From positions 19,680,073 to 19,744,072 of the forward strand of contig NC_063181.1 of assembly GCF_023159225.1 (NCBI RefSeq): a DNA stretch of 64,000 nucleotides. Direction: 5' to 3'. The notes below the pieces were generated by a model. It ran no database searches. It saw nothing but the letters and a program-made list of their open reading frames with translations, and was not told where the DNA came from. Made by a program: the position numbers and the translations under genes. Origin of the DNA: Perognathus longimembris pacificus. Its lineage: Eukaryota > Chordata > Mammalia > Rodentia > Heteromyidae. Positions 36,777-48,170 of this stretch are shown here, piece by piece (positions within the stretch are counted from its first letter, which is position 1; every line of letters starts with the position of its first letter).

Positions 36777-38646
36777 AGGGGGGATGAGGCACACGATTAT
36801 GTGTCTCATTAAAATATGACTATTTTTACACAAGAGTTTCAAAGACTTTTAAACTATTATTGAAAAAATATGAGGTAAAAAGGGAAATGACAGCACTAAG
36901 ATTTGTGTGAAAACCTACTCTCTCACTCTCACTCTCTCCTTTCTCTTTCTGTACCCATCATTACGGAAAGTTTAGCATGACATCACCAAAGCTAATGAGA
37001 AACAAATAAGGCAATTTGGGATTCTTTGGTTCTATTTTGAGATATTTAGTCAATGCCCAGCTGTCACCTCATTCAATTCATCATGTACTATAAATTACTA
37101 TAAATTAATTCTAGTAAGCGGTTATAATAGAACTCAAGCTATAGTCAATGAGTAAACTAGTTATTTGAATGAGTTCCTGGGGATTCAACCATTTGGAAGT
37201 TAGATAATTTGTCATTTGACAGTGAACAGATTATTGTGCATGCAAAAATGCATTGAGCTTGTGATCTTGTGTCTTGTAAAACAAAAGAATTCATCTTAGT
37301 ACACAAAAAGATGATATCTTATCAAGTGTCATACAAAATTAAATTAATATCTTTTGTACATGATTTTCCCTACCTAACTTTTTAGTGAAATTATACTTTT
37401 GTTAAACACTAACCCAGTCCCCACTTGTTAGAAAAGGTCTTCCAGCACTTAACAGGATTATATGTAGAACATTTAGGGGTTGTGCAAGTAACTGCAGACA
37501 GTGTCTATTAGAATTATTAGAAGAATTGAAGTCAGGTTAGAATTAGAATGTACTTTGTGATGGCCTTGTCCATTTCTAAACACTAAGTACAGTCAATCTG
37601 TGTGGGATAGAACCTTGCATTGTCAGTATATATTTTCCCTTCAGAAACCAAATGAAAGTATTGCTACCCTATAAAAAGCTAACAACCAAGTTTTGTTTTT
37701 ATCATGGCATATACAGATGAAATATCTGAGATATGATCTGTAGGTCCTAGACCCTCTGTCCAAACCAAAAGAAATTGTCAAAGTTAATTTTCCAAATCAA
37801 TGGAATTAAAAATAATAGAAGAAATTCTCTTTAAAATTTTGTTTATTGCCTTTTCAAATTCAAATTGTCTCCAATAACATAATAGATTTGGTTTTGAAAG
37901 ATAGACAGCATATTTCAACAAAAATAAAACCTAGATATTCTCCAAATAGTAACAGATTAAACTTTTCCTATGTCCCCCAAATTTGTTTCAAGAACTAAAG
38001 TTAAATCAGTAATAGATAACTCTGCAAATAATAACCAGACAACATAATTTAAAGAACGATTCGTTTAATTTACACTAAAGTTGAAACAATAGCTATCCTA
38101 CATTTAAAACATTCTCTAGAAATATAAGTATATATGGAGCTATCAGAAATGTTGCATTTTTGGTGATCCAAAATTATACACATAAACATGATTATTTTAT
38201 TTCACTTGGCATATGTGCATATTTTGCTCATTGAATGACTCCAATTTTATGCTGTAACAAAACAATATGGAAAATATAATCAATTATATGCTAATACTAT
38301 CATCTGAGAAAAAAATATATTAATTTCCAGGATGGCTTCCAACAGTTATTTTAAGGAGTTTGAGACCATTACATCATCAGATGTAGAGATGCTTTTAAAT
38401 TCCGTTCGATGTCTCTTAATGTATAGAACGCATAAGAATATAAAATTCATTTAATTACACTGATGATTTAGAGTTTTCTTGAATGACTTTGTGAACATCC
38501 TGATATAAACAGATACTTTACCATTCGGCTCATCGTTTTATTCAACTGCCTTCTTAATTAATCAGTAAGCTTTGAAAATATCCTGCATCTAAGGATATTT
38601 GACAAAATGGCAGTTAATTTTTTTTCAAATCTTAATTTACCTTTCG
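36777..38646. other. Unannotated AT-rich sequence
   Basis: No gene or repeat is recognised apart from a CTCTCACTCT-type patch near 36920-36940 and a short ACTATAAATT tandem near 37088-37107. Confidence 0.5.
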
Positions 38647-39218
38647 TTGAAAATAACAACAACCGTGTTAAACCACTTGTTTCTGTAACTTGAAGTTCAT
38701 TTCAGTTAGCATCATCTTATGAATTCATATGTACATAGTTATTAAGCTATTGTGCTCTTCTGCTAGAATAATCATAGACACATACTAATTATTTCCAATG
38801 AAGGAAACCATATAGTCTTATGTTTCTTAGGGTCTGGCTCACTTCACTTAGTATGAATTTTTCCAGGTCCTTTCATTTCCTTACCAATGGAGCAATGCTT
38901 TTGTCTCTCTTCCCCTGATTTTACCCTGTTGTCACTGTAACTGACTTTGGGCATTGTATCTATGTGTATCAGAATTAGGGAAGAGGAACACCAAAATGAA
39001 GAGACAAGGGTAAAAGGTGAACCAATATAACAACAATACCTATAAGACAATATGCTGTAAACTAGTGGTACATCTCAGGGGAGGGTGGGGAGGGAACCCC
39101 GAAGGGGTGAAGGTGGGAGAAAAATGAAAGAGGTAAAATACTTGATAAGAAATGTACTCATTGCCTTAGGTATGTGTAACTATAACCCCTGTGTACATTA
39201 CTTTGACAATATAAAAAT
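38647..39218 (+). mobile_element. L1 3' end with 5' inversion (twin-primed)
   Basis: Bases 38647-38897 are reverse-strand sequence from the end of ORF2 and the early 3' UTR. From about 38915 the strand flips: 38915-39218 is + strand 3' UTR of the second type, including a G-rich purine tract at about 39074-39122 and the '...gtgtacattactttgacaatataaa' terminus. The inverted piece lies upstream of the sense piece in the element, as twin priming predicts. No clear target duplication was found. Confidence 0.8.
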
Positions 39219-39224
39219 TATTTG

Positions 39225-39475
39225 ACCTGGAGAAGGGAAGAGGAATCACAAAAACAGCAGGTCAGAGGATGAACTAATACAACAATGGTATTCACTAAAC
39301 GGCATGTTGGATATCAACCTTAAAACTTGGGGGAGAGGGGAACAGGAAGTAAGTGGGAGAAAATGAAGGATGAAGCAACATTTTCTAAAAGCAAATGTAA
39401 TAATTACCTTACTTATATAATTATAACACCCATGCTCATCACTTTTTTTAAAAAATAAAGACAACACTTTAATAA
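39225..39475 (+). mobile_element. Second L1 3' UTR fragment directly downstream
   Basis: A further + strand 3' UTR copy (GAAGGGAAGAGGAATCAC... through a purine-rich tract at about 39332-39368 to an A-rich end) abuts the previous L1 tail. It is more diverged than its neighbour. It may be a separate insertion at the other's A-rich tail, or the older element into which the first inserted. Confidence 0.7.
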
Positions 39476-40206
39476 AATAAAAGAAAAATTATATAGCTGT
39501 AGTCTGTAATTTTGTGTAATGCATGCCAATCCACAGAGTAATACTGATAACACCAAATATTATTTTTTAAATCTCTGCAGAACAATATTTGGACACCACT
39601 TACATATGAGGCAGATTGTTTTAGAAATGATAAAATTATCTCTTCCTAGGATCTGAAGAAATGAAAGCTGAAGTATGGAATCTGAATTCACAGCTGCAGT
39701 GTGCACTATGGAGAGTGGGCAGCCTATCTCATTTTACTTCACTTCTTAGAGCTTCATAGATGGAAGTTTAAAATGATATATTTGAATTTTTATGTTCTTC
39801 TTGTCTGGCTGTATAAATGATTGTAATCAATCAGATTTTCTTTGTTCAGGAAAAAGCACAAAATTACAATGTGAAATTTTCACATGCAATTTTAGTTACA
39901 TAGGGGGCAATGATTGACAGCTTAAACACAAAGCACTGTAGAGAGAGTCTGTTTATTTTTTGAACAATTATTTTTACTTAAGAAAACTTAACTTACACTA
40001 AGCTGATTTCTTAACTCTCCTTGGGAAAATAATGTTGAAGGACACAAAGCTTTATTTGGAGTTTACCATTTTGGCTTTTATAATCTATTACAATTACTTA
40101 AGTTATCTCAAAAATTTGTTAAACTATCTTCAATAATGTAACAGAAATTTGTAGCAAAAATAAAATTATCGAGTTCAAAGATTATGAACCTTTAAATAAT
40201 GACAAG
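39476..40206. other. Unannotated AT-rich sequence
   Basis: No gene or repeat is recognised. Confidence 0.5.
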
Positions 40207-40816
40207 GTATATTGTTATTTTTTTTTTATTGTCAAAGTGAAGCTTATTCAACTTGTTACCTCCTTCCTCATTTTTCCCCCGCCTCCCCTCTCTCCCTTTC
40301 CCTTTCCCCCCATGAATTTTACAGTTGCTTACACCAAATGTTTTTGTGAGTATTGCTTTTGGAATGATTTGTCTTTTTATCCTTTGTCTCTTGATTTTGG
40401 TATTCCCTTTCTCTTCCCTAGTTCTAATACATGTATATATAGTATCCAGGGTTCTAAGATCAGATACAGTAATAGCAGGGGTAAAACCACAGGAAGGGAA
40501 CATGAGAGAGGAAAAAAAGAAAAAAGGGTACTGTTTCACATGGCATGTTGAAAACAATTACAACAATGATATACTACTTGTTTCCATAATGTAGAACACC
40601 ATGTGTTCATATGGGCATACCTATTTGACTATTGCGGTCTTCTGCTATGACTAACCTAAACATGTACTAATTATTCCCTATGAGGGAAACCATAGAGTCA
40701 TGTTTCTCTGGGTCTGGCTCACTTCACTTAGTGTGATTTTTTTCCAAGTCCTTCCATTTCTTTACAAATGGGCAATGTAGCTCTTTCTGATACAGGCATA
40801 GAATTCCAGTGTGTGG
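40207..40816 (-). mobile_element. L1 3' end, 5'-truncated
   Basis: The complement of a tail (T-run at 40218-40230), terminal 3' UTR, purine-rich tract and the last 100 or so bases of ORF2, ending near 40816 with a GGAATTCCAGT-type junction. No inversion is seen. Open frames on both strands come from the 3' UTR. Confidence 0.85.
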
Positions 40817-41769
40817 ATTTTAATCAAATTGTGATGCATTTACTGCCATTTATAAAGAAACTATTTTTTGTTAAACTTTGTAAATATATTTTTTCCTAAA
40901 AATTCTACTTATTATATTATGTTTCCACATACAGTGTCAAAAATTGATTTGATTTTAAATTGTAAATATATAATACTCAGTGTATTTTCCTTCTTAATGT
41001 TACAGTTACACTGAAATATTTTATTGACAAAAAATTGGTATAAACATGATTTTGATGACATTTTAGGAAAAGTTAAAACTTTCTTTCCCACTTCTCATCT
41101 CTCCATCTTTTAATTTGTATTATTTCCTATGTGAAGAATGGTATGAAAAAAAATTGTCAAACACAAAGTAGAATGTAAATACAAAATGATATGTTAAGAA
41201 GAGTTACAACGACAGAATATTTTGGGTTTATTTCTTATTTGAAAAATATCTATTTCATATGATTAGAAACAGTACCAGTATTTTATGTATTCTTTCATTG
41301 AAAATATTTTTGTTTGCCTACTATGTATCAAATATGAGTTATATGTTTGAAAACAATGACTTACTGTCTGATCCATAATTTCTTCATGGTCTTCAGTAGG
41401 TTGTATATATATGCTATCTTCTTTAAGTCAGTTTTCTACTTTCACTAAAGAAGCTTACTGTCATTACTACTTATTTGTTAATGATCCTCCATGTAACATG
41501 TCCAGAAATCTATCTGCATAGTTCTTGTAATTCTGAACTCTAATAATTTATCTGTACTTCACTAGGGAACATACTCTCCACATTCATATCAGTAATGGTT
41601 TCCAGTAATATGTTATCAGTTACCAGCTAATACCCTATTTGTTTTATCTAATTTAAATTCTCACTAAGTAGTGGGTGTTCATCTCAGTAGTATAAATAAG
41701 GAAGCATGGAATTACAGACTTAAATGAGGCACTTAAACTCATTCAGCTGTTAAAAGATTTCTTCTTTTA
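40817..41769. other. Unannotated AT-rich sequence
   Basis: No gene or repeat is recognised. Confidence 0.5.
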
Positions 41770-41772
41770 TTG

Positions 41773-41992
41773 ATTTTTTTGGGGGGGGCAGTTATGTTTG
41801 CTGTTGCTGAGCTCTTTTGCTCAGGGCTAGTGCACTACCACTTTGAACCAGAGATGCACTTTCAGTTTTGGTGGTTAACTAATAATAAAGTCACAAACTT
41901 TTCTGCTGGGCCTGGCTTTGATCTGCAATTCTCAGATCTCAGTCTCTTGAGTAGCTAGGACTGTAGGTATGAGCCACGAGTGTTCAGCTTCC
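41773..41992 (-). mobile_element. B1-Geo dimeric SINE
   Basis: The left half on the reverse strand is B1-like (complement of 'ctcagtctcttgagtagctag'). The right half is Geo-like (complement of 'gctcagggctagtgcactacc'). The tail has become a T7G8 run at 41774-41788. Moderately diverged. Confidence 0.8.
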
Positions 41993-42017
41993 TAGAATGT
42001 TTTACTTCATAAAACCA

Positions 42018-42446
42018 TAAATATTTTAATTAAATTATTTACTTATTGTCAAAATGATGTACAGGGGTGTTACAGCTTCATACATAAAGCAACGTGTACA
42101 TTTCTGATCAAACTTGTTATCTCCTTCCTTATTTTTGTCCTACTTTCCCCCTCCGCAATTCCCTCTCCCCTTCAGTTGTACAGTTGGATTACCGCATGCA
42201 GTTTTGTAAGTATTGTTGTTGCATCGTTTCACCTTTTACCCCCTTCCCTTCCCTAGTTTAGATTTATATATATATATTTTTTCCCAAAAATCAGTTACAG
42301 AGACATCAGGGGCAAAACCACGTGGAAGAAAGACAAAAAAGGCATAATTTCAGCAGGTTTATTGGAAATAACAACAACTACGATAAACCACTTATGCCAT
42401 AACTTGGAGTTCATTTTGCTTAGCATCATCTTCCTTAGACCCTCAT
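42018..42446 (-). mobile_element. L1 3' UTR fragment ending at a giant microsatellite
   Basis: The complement of an L1 3' terminus (A/T tail, 'gtgttacagcttcata' segment), the purine-rich tract and the upstream 3' UTR up to 'gcttagcatcatctt' near 42430. L1 similarity stops where the TTC array begins. A short TA run at about 42267-42278 interrupts it. Confidence 0.82.
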
Positions 42447-42449
42447 GGA

Positions 42450-42548
42450 TTCTTCTTCTTCTTCTTCTTCTTCTTCTTCTTCTTCTTCTTCTTCTTCTTC
42501 TTCTTCTTCTTCTTCTTCTTCTTCTTCTTCTTCTTCTTCTTCTTCTTC
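42450..42548. repeat. (TTC)33 array
   Basis: About 33 perfect TTC units (GAA on the reverse strand). It adjoins the TCC array through a short GTC/TTC transition. Confidence 0.97.
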
Positions 42549-42567
42549 GTCGTCGTCTTCGTCTTTT

Positions 42568-42823
42568 TCCTCCTCCTCCTCCTCCTCCTCCTCCTCCTCC
42601 TCCTCCTCCTCCTCCTCCTCCTCCTCCTCCTCCTCCTCCTCCTCCTCCTCCTCCTCCTCCTCCTCCTCCTCCTCCTCCTCCTCCTCCTCCTCCTCCTCCT
42701 CCTCCTCCTCCTCCTCCTCCTCCTCCTCCTCCTCCTCCTCCTCCTCCTCCTCCTCCTCCTCCTCCTCCTCCTCCTCCTCCTCCTCCTCCTCCTCCTCCTC
42801 CTCCTCTTCCTCGTCCTCCTTCT
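42568..42823. repeat. (TCC)n array, about 80 units, with imperfect end
   Basis: The core at 42568-42806 is about 80 TCC units (GGA on the reverse strand). It is followed by TCTTCCTCGTCC-type variants. Every frame that is open across it gives homopolymer-like peptide (Ser, Leu/Pro, Glu, Gly/Arg), none of which is a real protein. Confidence 0.97.
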
Positions 42824-42830
42824 TTGAGTT

Positions 42831-44044
42831 TCTTCTTTTCACATTCCACATCTTCTACTAAAAAAGAAAAATAAAAGAGAAAAGAAACTAAACGGCACAC
42901 AGCTGGGCACATTAGTGTATGATTTATTGTCTGTATTGCAAATTATAATGAATTCTATTAAAAATATTTCCTCTGTTGATCACTTTCTCATTCTGCTCTG
43001 CCACGAATAAAAAACTTCTCTGCTTTCTTCAAATCCCTGGTCCAAATGCTCCACCATTAGTAGCTTTCTCAACAAACAAACAAACTCATCCACCTCCTAT
43101 ATAACAGAGATTATTGATGCTAGCAGTGTTATTATTTTTTAAATAACTATCTCTATAAGCAAATGTGCTTAATAGGTACATCCATTCTTCATTCCTCTGC
43201 TATATGCTCAAAGAGAGAATATATCCATTTAGAGTTTAACATTGTACTTTTTCCATGATTTCTCTTCTAAATCTACTACTTTAAAGCCATTTTTCATTAA
43301 ACAATTTGTGATTCAAGGCCCTTGCTTACATTTTTTGTTTGAACTATTTTCTGATACAAGCATCTCTGAATGCTTTCGAAACCTAGTAAGTCATTTTTCT
43401 GTGGTGTTCAGACTGTGCTTACATACATATTTAACCTACACATCGCTGCAAGACTTGTGAAGTAGTTTGATACATGGATAAATCTATGAAACCACAATTC
43501 CCTGAAGTTTTCCTCAAGTGTTTTGGTATTATAGGACAGGCGTAGTAGTTTAAAAATCCATGTAACATCTATATTGCTATGGAATTAAACGGATCATCCC
43601 AGTTTTGATACCACCAATTAATGAAGAAGAACTTGAGATTAAAAAATATTTGGAATCATTTTTGAAACAGAAGCTTTTCACAAAAATGTCAGATCATTTC
43701 TCCAGTAGGAAATCATATCTCTGTTCTTATAATATGCCTAGATTCCTATCATCTCATTATGACCTTTCTCTGTGCCCATCATAAGCCTTTCACTGAGCTT
43801 GTGATTCACACTTGCTTCTTGTATTTTATTGTTTCCACTAGAACCCAGAAATACTTTATGGAAAAGTAATACAATTGCAGTTTTCTCTGTGTAATTCTTG
43901 GCCTCATGCATCTTGATAATTTATTTTTACCCCACCTAAGAGTATATCTTTTTAGCATTGATAACATTAATAATGGTTTGTAGTTCCAAATTCTTTGCCA
44001 TTTGTCAGAAGATAATTTACCTGTTTTATATGATAACATTTATC
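42831..44044. other. Unannotated sequence
   Basis: No gene or repeat is recognised. Open frames at 43242-43460 (+) and 43806-44039 (-) are short and motif-free. Confidence 0.5.
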
Positions 44045-44250
44045 TGGTGGGACACTATTGGTTCACAACTGCAATGTTAGCTATTCATAAGGATGAGAAC
44101 TTGAGGACTGTGGTTTGATCCTACTTCAAAATAATCAACAAAAAGCACCGTTTGGGTACTACTGCTCAAATGGTAGAGTACTGGGTGAACAAGCATGTTG
44201 AGCAAGCATGCATGAGGCCCTGAGTCCAAACCCTAGTACAAAAAAAAAAG
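44045..44250 (+). mobile_element. B1-Geo dimeric SINE with expanded tail
   Basis: A decayed B1-like left half ('ggttcacaactgcaatgttagc' region) and a Geo-like right half ('actactgctcaaatggtagagtact' and 'gccctgagtccaaaccctag') are followed by an A-run that passes into GAAA and GGAA repeats. The copy contains a small duplication of 'gagcaagcatg'-type sequence near 44.2 kb. Confidence 0.75.
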
Positions 44251-44328
44251 AAAGAAAGAAAGGAAGGAAGGAAGGAAGGAAGGAAGGAAGGAAGGAAGGA
44301 AGGAAGGAAGGAAGAAAGGAAGGAAGGA
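44251..44328. repeat. (GAAA)/(GGAA)n array grown from a SINE tail
   Basis: Begins as GAAA units in the A-tail and continues as about 15 GGAA units with one GAAA interruption near the end. All purine on the + strand. Confidence 0.95.
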
Positions 44329-44488
44329 AAACCAAAGATATTGATCTCTTAACCTGAATGCTAAAACAGTAGAAGCTGAAAGTTAAATAGTTAAATAAAC
44401 TCCTTCAGGTCATATAGTGACTTCCTCTGACTTGGAGAACACAATCTAATCCAAATTCTTCACAGTACCCTCTACTTCATTTGGGTGT

Positions 44489-44555
44489 TATGTATGTATG
44501 TATGTATGTATGTATGTATGTATGTATGTATATATATATAGTATGTGTGTGTATT
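44489..44555. repeat. (TATG)n / (TA)n / (TG)n compound microsatellite
   Basis: About ten TATG units pass into a short TA run and then TG. Confidence 0.93.
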
Positions 44556-44809
44556 TTATTACCTCTTTGAAATCTTATTCTTGATCTTTTATTTTTGTCT
44601 TCTCTACTGAGGTGCATTAAGTTCAAAGGATCCCTTAAATACTCTAAAAACTGTTATGCCTTAATATACTCAGATTTTCTTTTCTGCCTGATGTCCATTT
44701 GAGATTTCTCAAGGGCTTTCTTCTTCTATTATTTGGATTTTTAAATCAAAATCATTTATTCTGAAAGTAAGCCATGATAAATAAATAAATAAATGCACTT
44801 ATTTTCTAG
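44556..44809. other. Unannotated sequence with an AAAT patch
   Basis: No gene or repeat is recognised apart from a short (AATA) run near 44780. Confidence 0.5.
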
Positions 44810-45225
44810 ATCTACTCTTGCATTTTTCACACATCTAGGTTGTTTCCATAACTTGACTAAGATAAATAATGTAGCAATGAACCAGGGGATCAGAGAAAAG
44901 TGACATGTATATACTATAGGATTTTATTCATTTGTGAGACAAAATAATAGAGTGTCATTTTCAGGGAAAAGTGTGGACCTGGAAAACTATGTTAAGTGAA
45001 AAGATGAGGCTCAGAGAGACAATGAGCACACGGTTTCCCTCATAATATGGAATTTTGATTTAAATTTTAACCATGTATTTATACAGGGTCATATGCAGAA
45101 ATGCACAGGTAAAGTGAGGAGAGTATAATTTCCAAAAGTAAAGAATCAAGGATGTAACTCTTCTGAATAATTAACTCATACACTAACAAAATGAATACCA
45201 GGTGGCAGGAATATGTGTAATTGGT
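44810..45225 (+). mobile_element. Older L1 fragment with apparent 5' inversion
   Basis: Bases 44815-44882 read on the reverse strand as ORF2 sequence leading to an AACAACCTAGATG-type segment. From about 44900 the + strand continues with the downstream ORF2 part ('gtatatactataggattttattc', 'gacctggaaaactatgttaagtg') and then 3' UTR-like sequence. The pieces are about 30 bases apart in an intact element. It is more diverged than the other copies; the right end is uncertain. Confidence 0.6.
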
Positions 45226-47329
45226 AAGTTGTCAACATGATGGGTGCAGATAAACATAAAGAAGAAGTGAAAGTGAAAACATTTATGGTATTTAGTGTAC
45301 CTACATAAAAATGTAACTATTTAACACTAGGGAAAGTTAGAGTTAGAAAAGATGGGCAAGAATGTTAGAAGGACTGATATCGAGATACAATGTACTCATA
45401 AATTGACATGTTGAAGGAAAACAAAAACAATTAGTTTATACACATTATCCTCACGTTTAATAAGCGGTAACTCTTATGCTATATCACTTCTTTAAATGTG
45501 ATTGTTTTTATCCACTTTCTTGACAGAGTGGACTAAGATAAATGATAAAATGCAAGGGCCACACATTTCTGGGTAAAGGATTCATGAATGAGTGTCTGAG
45601 TGGGAATGTCAGGATGTGATTTTGCTATGGCCTGTCCAAGCAGTCATGCTCTGCTATCCTGAGACCTTAACAGCCAAAACGCTACAACACATTCCTTTTA
45701 CCCAGTCAAAGGCAGCATGGCAGAAGAACAGAAGAGGACTTGTTGATTAAAAGAAAGTGAAATGTTTACTCTTTTCTAATTTTATTTGTGAAATGTTCAA
45801 TATGAGTTCTGTCCATTGTAGACAACCCTTACTATAAATTAAATTAAACAGACAACACTTATTTGCCCAGAACAATTTTTTTCTATATACTTTGATCTCT
45901 TACCTATTAATAGACACCATAACTAGATGAAACTCATTTTGTTTAGTGTGGCTTTATCTATATTTTACCAGCGATATTGAGGCAAAAAGTCATGTCATAG
46001 TTTCTCAACTCTGTTTCTAATTTCAAACTATTTGCTGCTAGTATGATTTGTTTGAATGACAGAAATTAAATATTTCATGTTCTAGTACCAGTTAAAGCTA
46101 AAGTAATATTAATTATTCTGATCAAAGGAAAAGGCCATGACTCATTTTCTTCATTAGATTATGTCAGTTATGATATTACTAAATATCTATTGTGTTTTAT
46201 TCCAAATAACAATGATCTTGTTCTAAGCAGTAAAGGAAAAAAAGTGTGGGTTAAAAGCCTTTGTAAAATGGTTAATTAGAATTTATATCCATTTATAAAT
46301 ATTTCTCGGGAAATATGTTTAATAAGCTTTAGGCTTGTCACAGAGGTGAATGGTTATTGTCTAACTTCAGCCTGTAATTTTGCCTTTGTCTGGTGACACA
46401 ATTTTGTATAAGCTTAATGAGAGTCAGATTAGCTAATTGTTTTCTTTGTTATGTTTCTGACAATGTTTCACATACAATTATTTTCTTTTCAATTTTATTA
46501 CTTACCACTGTGTTATCTGTATAGTGTGTAGAATAACTTCTCCATTAATTTACACAGTAGTCTATTGTAAATTGAAGTATTTTTTATTCTAAAAATTTAG
46601 GTCATTCTGCATTGCTATGTATTTATTGGCCATTCATGAGTTTTCAGCATAGCCTATTTAAGTGAGGTTTACAGGAACAGCAGATGTTACCAGTAGCCCA
46701 AAAGAAAAGAACATCATAAATGTGTCAAAAAGCATTGTTACAGGGAAATAAACTCTGAAAGTGTATTGTGCCCTTTATTCACTCCTGGATTATGGTATGT
46801 TTTATAGCCCTTGTTTTCAAATATTTTATTGAAGTAAAAGCATTTCTTTCTTTCTATTCCAACTATAGTACTCAGCACAATGTATGGTACTAGAAAAATC
46901 CATTTAGGAAAGCAAATTATTCTGATTTATTTTAAATGATGGCTTAAAAGGTTTATCAGTAGGACTTTATTAGAGTCAGCTTAACTCAAAGGGTTCATTT
47001 TAGTTTTCTTTTCCCTAGAAGCAGGTATTGTATGCTTAAAGTTCTTTAATTTTATATAAAATTCTATATGCCCTCTTTGTAGAGTAATTTAATTGCATAT
47101 AGAATGTCTTTAATCAATAATTGAAAAGCCATTCAGATAGTTTCATATATATTTTTTGATAATTATTTCTGTTCATATTGAGGAAATTATACTTTTTACA
47201 CACAGAAAACTTGAAACTTACACACATTAGTAAAAAACTAGAATCCTATATCTTACCATTAGTGGATAAGTGATATAATTTGTCCTACCTTGCCTCAATG
47301 ACTGAACAGTTTACATTAGAAAATATCTA
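45226..47329. other. Unannotated sequence, largely repeat-free
   Basis: Two kilobases without a recognised repeat. The segment at about 46240-46560 has high-complexity AT-rich words (GGTTAATTAG, CTTAATGAG, GATTAGCTAATTG) typical of conserved enhancers, and is flagged in the findings. No gene is supported. Confidence 0.45.
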
Positions 47330-47385
47330 CCTGTCTGTCTACCAACTGCTTACCTACCTGCCTACCTACCTACCTACATACAAAC
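47330..47385. repeat. Imperfect (CTGT)/(CTAC)n repeat
   Basis: CTGT units, then CTAC/CTGC units, decaying into ACATAC. Confidence 0.85.
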
Positions 47386-47400
47386 ATGCATACACACCAT

Positions 47401-47925
47401 ACTAGTGCCAATACTGGGGTTTGAATTTAGGGCCTGTCTCTTCCTTAGCTGTGGTTTTACCCCTGATAGCACTGATTTTAATACCCTGGATATTGTATTC
47501 ATGTGTATTGGAATTAGGAAAGGGAAAGGGAACACCAAAATCTAGAGAAAAAGGATAAAAAGACAAACCAATGCAACAGAAATACTTACAAAACTTTGTG
47601 GTGTAAAACAACTGTACAATTCATGGGGGGAGGGGGCAAATGAGGGAGAAGGTAAAACATTAGATAACAAAGGTTATCTCTAATACACTATATTACAGAT
47701 GAAACTGTAACTCCTCTGTACTTCATTTTTACAATAAAATAAATTAAAAACAAACAAGCAAAAAGACAGACACTCTATCACTCCATCCACAACTGCACTT
47801 TTGTCTTTCTGCTGGGTAATTGGAAATAAGAGTCTCAATTTTTTTTACCCAGACTGGCTTTTAGCCATGATACTCAGATCTTAGTTTTCTAAGAGTACCA
47901 ACACTAGGTGACAATATCTTTAGTA
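47401..47925 (-). mobile_element. B1-Geo SINE split by an L1 3' end
   Basis: The right (Geo-like) monomer end lies at 47401-47448 (complement of 'tactggggtttgaatttagggcctg'). The remaining right and left monomers lie at about 47765-47925 ('cactctatcactccatccac', 'gtaattggaaataagagtctc', 'gatactcagatcttag'). The intervening 310 bases are L1. Confidence 0.7.
47449..47760 (+). mobile_element. L1 3' UTR fragment inserted in a SINE
   Basis: + strand L1 3' UTR from about the 'taccctggatattgtattc' region through a G-rich tract at about 47622-47637 to the terminal segment and an A-rich tail with poly(A)-signal-like AATAAA near 47735. It is 5'-truncated. The open frame on the reverse strand (47402-47611) is 3' UTR sequence. 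Confidence 0.82.
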
Positions 47926-48170
47926 TTAGGAAACATATATTTAATGTTTCTTCTCACCTACTCATTTAATCATGTATTTTGCAACAGTGTTCCTTTGTTG
48001 CAAGCTGGTTTCTAACACGGATTTAGATGATTTTCCTGATTGCATCTCCCAAGTATATGGGACTATCAAGTTCATGCTACTGAACTCAGCTTCCTCCCTC
48101 AAAAAGAGTCAATCAATTTATTCAACAAAAGAGAATTTTAAAATACTTCCCATTAAAATTTTTGAATCTT
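47926..48170. other. Unannotated sequence
   Basis: No gene or repeat is recognised. Confidence 0.5.

Noticed and set aside
36349..36842. Reverse open frames of 147 and 88 codons
   Set aside because: They cross an IDL-Geo SINE and a B1-Geo SINE and are translations of SINE sequence.
42295..42912. Long open frames of up to 205 codons on both strands (poly-Gly/Arg, poly-Glu, poly-Ser, poly-Leu/Pro)
   Set aside because: They are produced entirely by the TTC/TCC arrays, with L1 3' UTR sequence at one side. There is no promoter, no unique domain and several frames are open at once.
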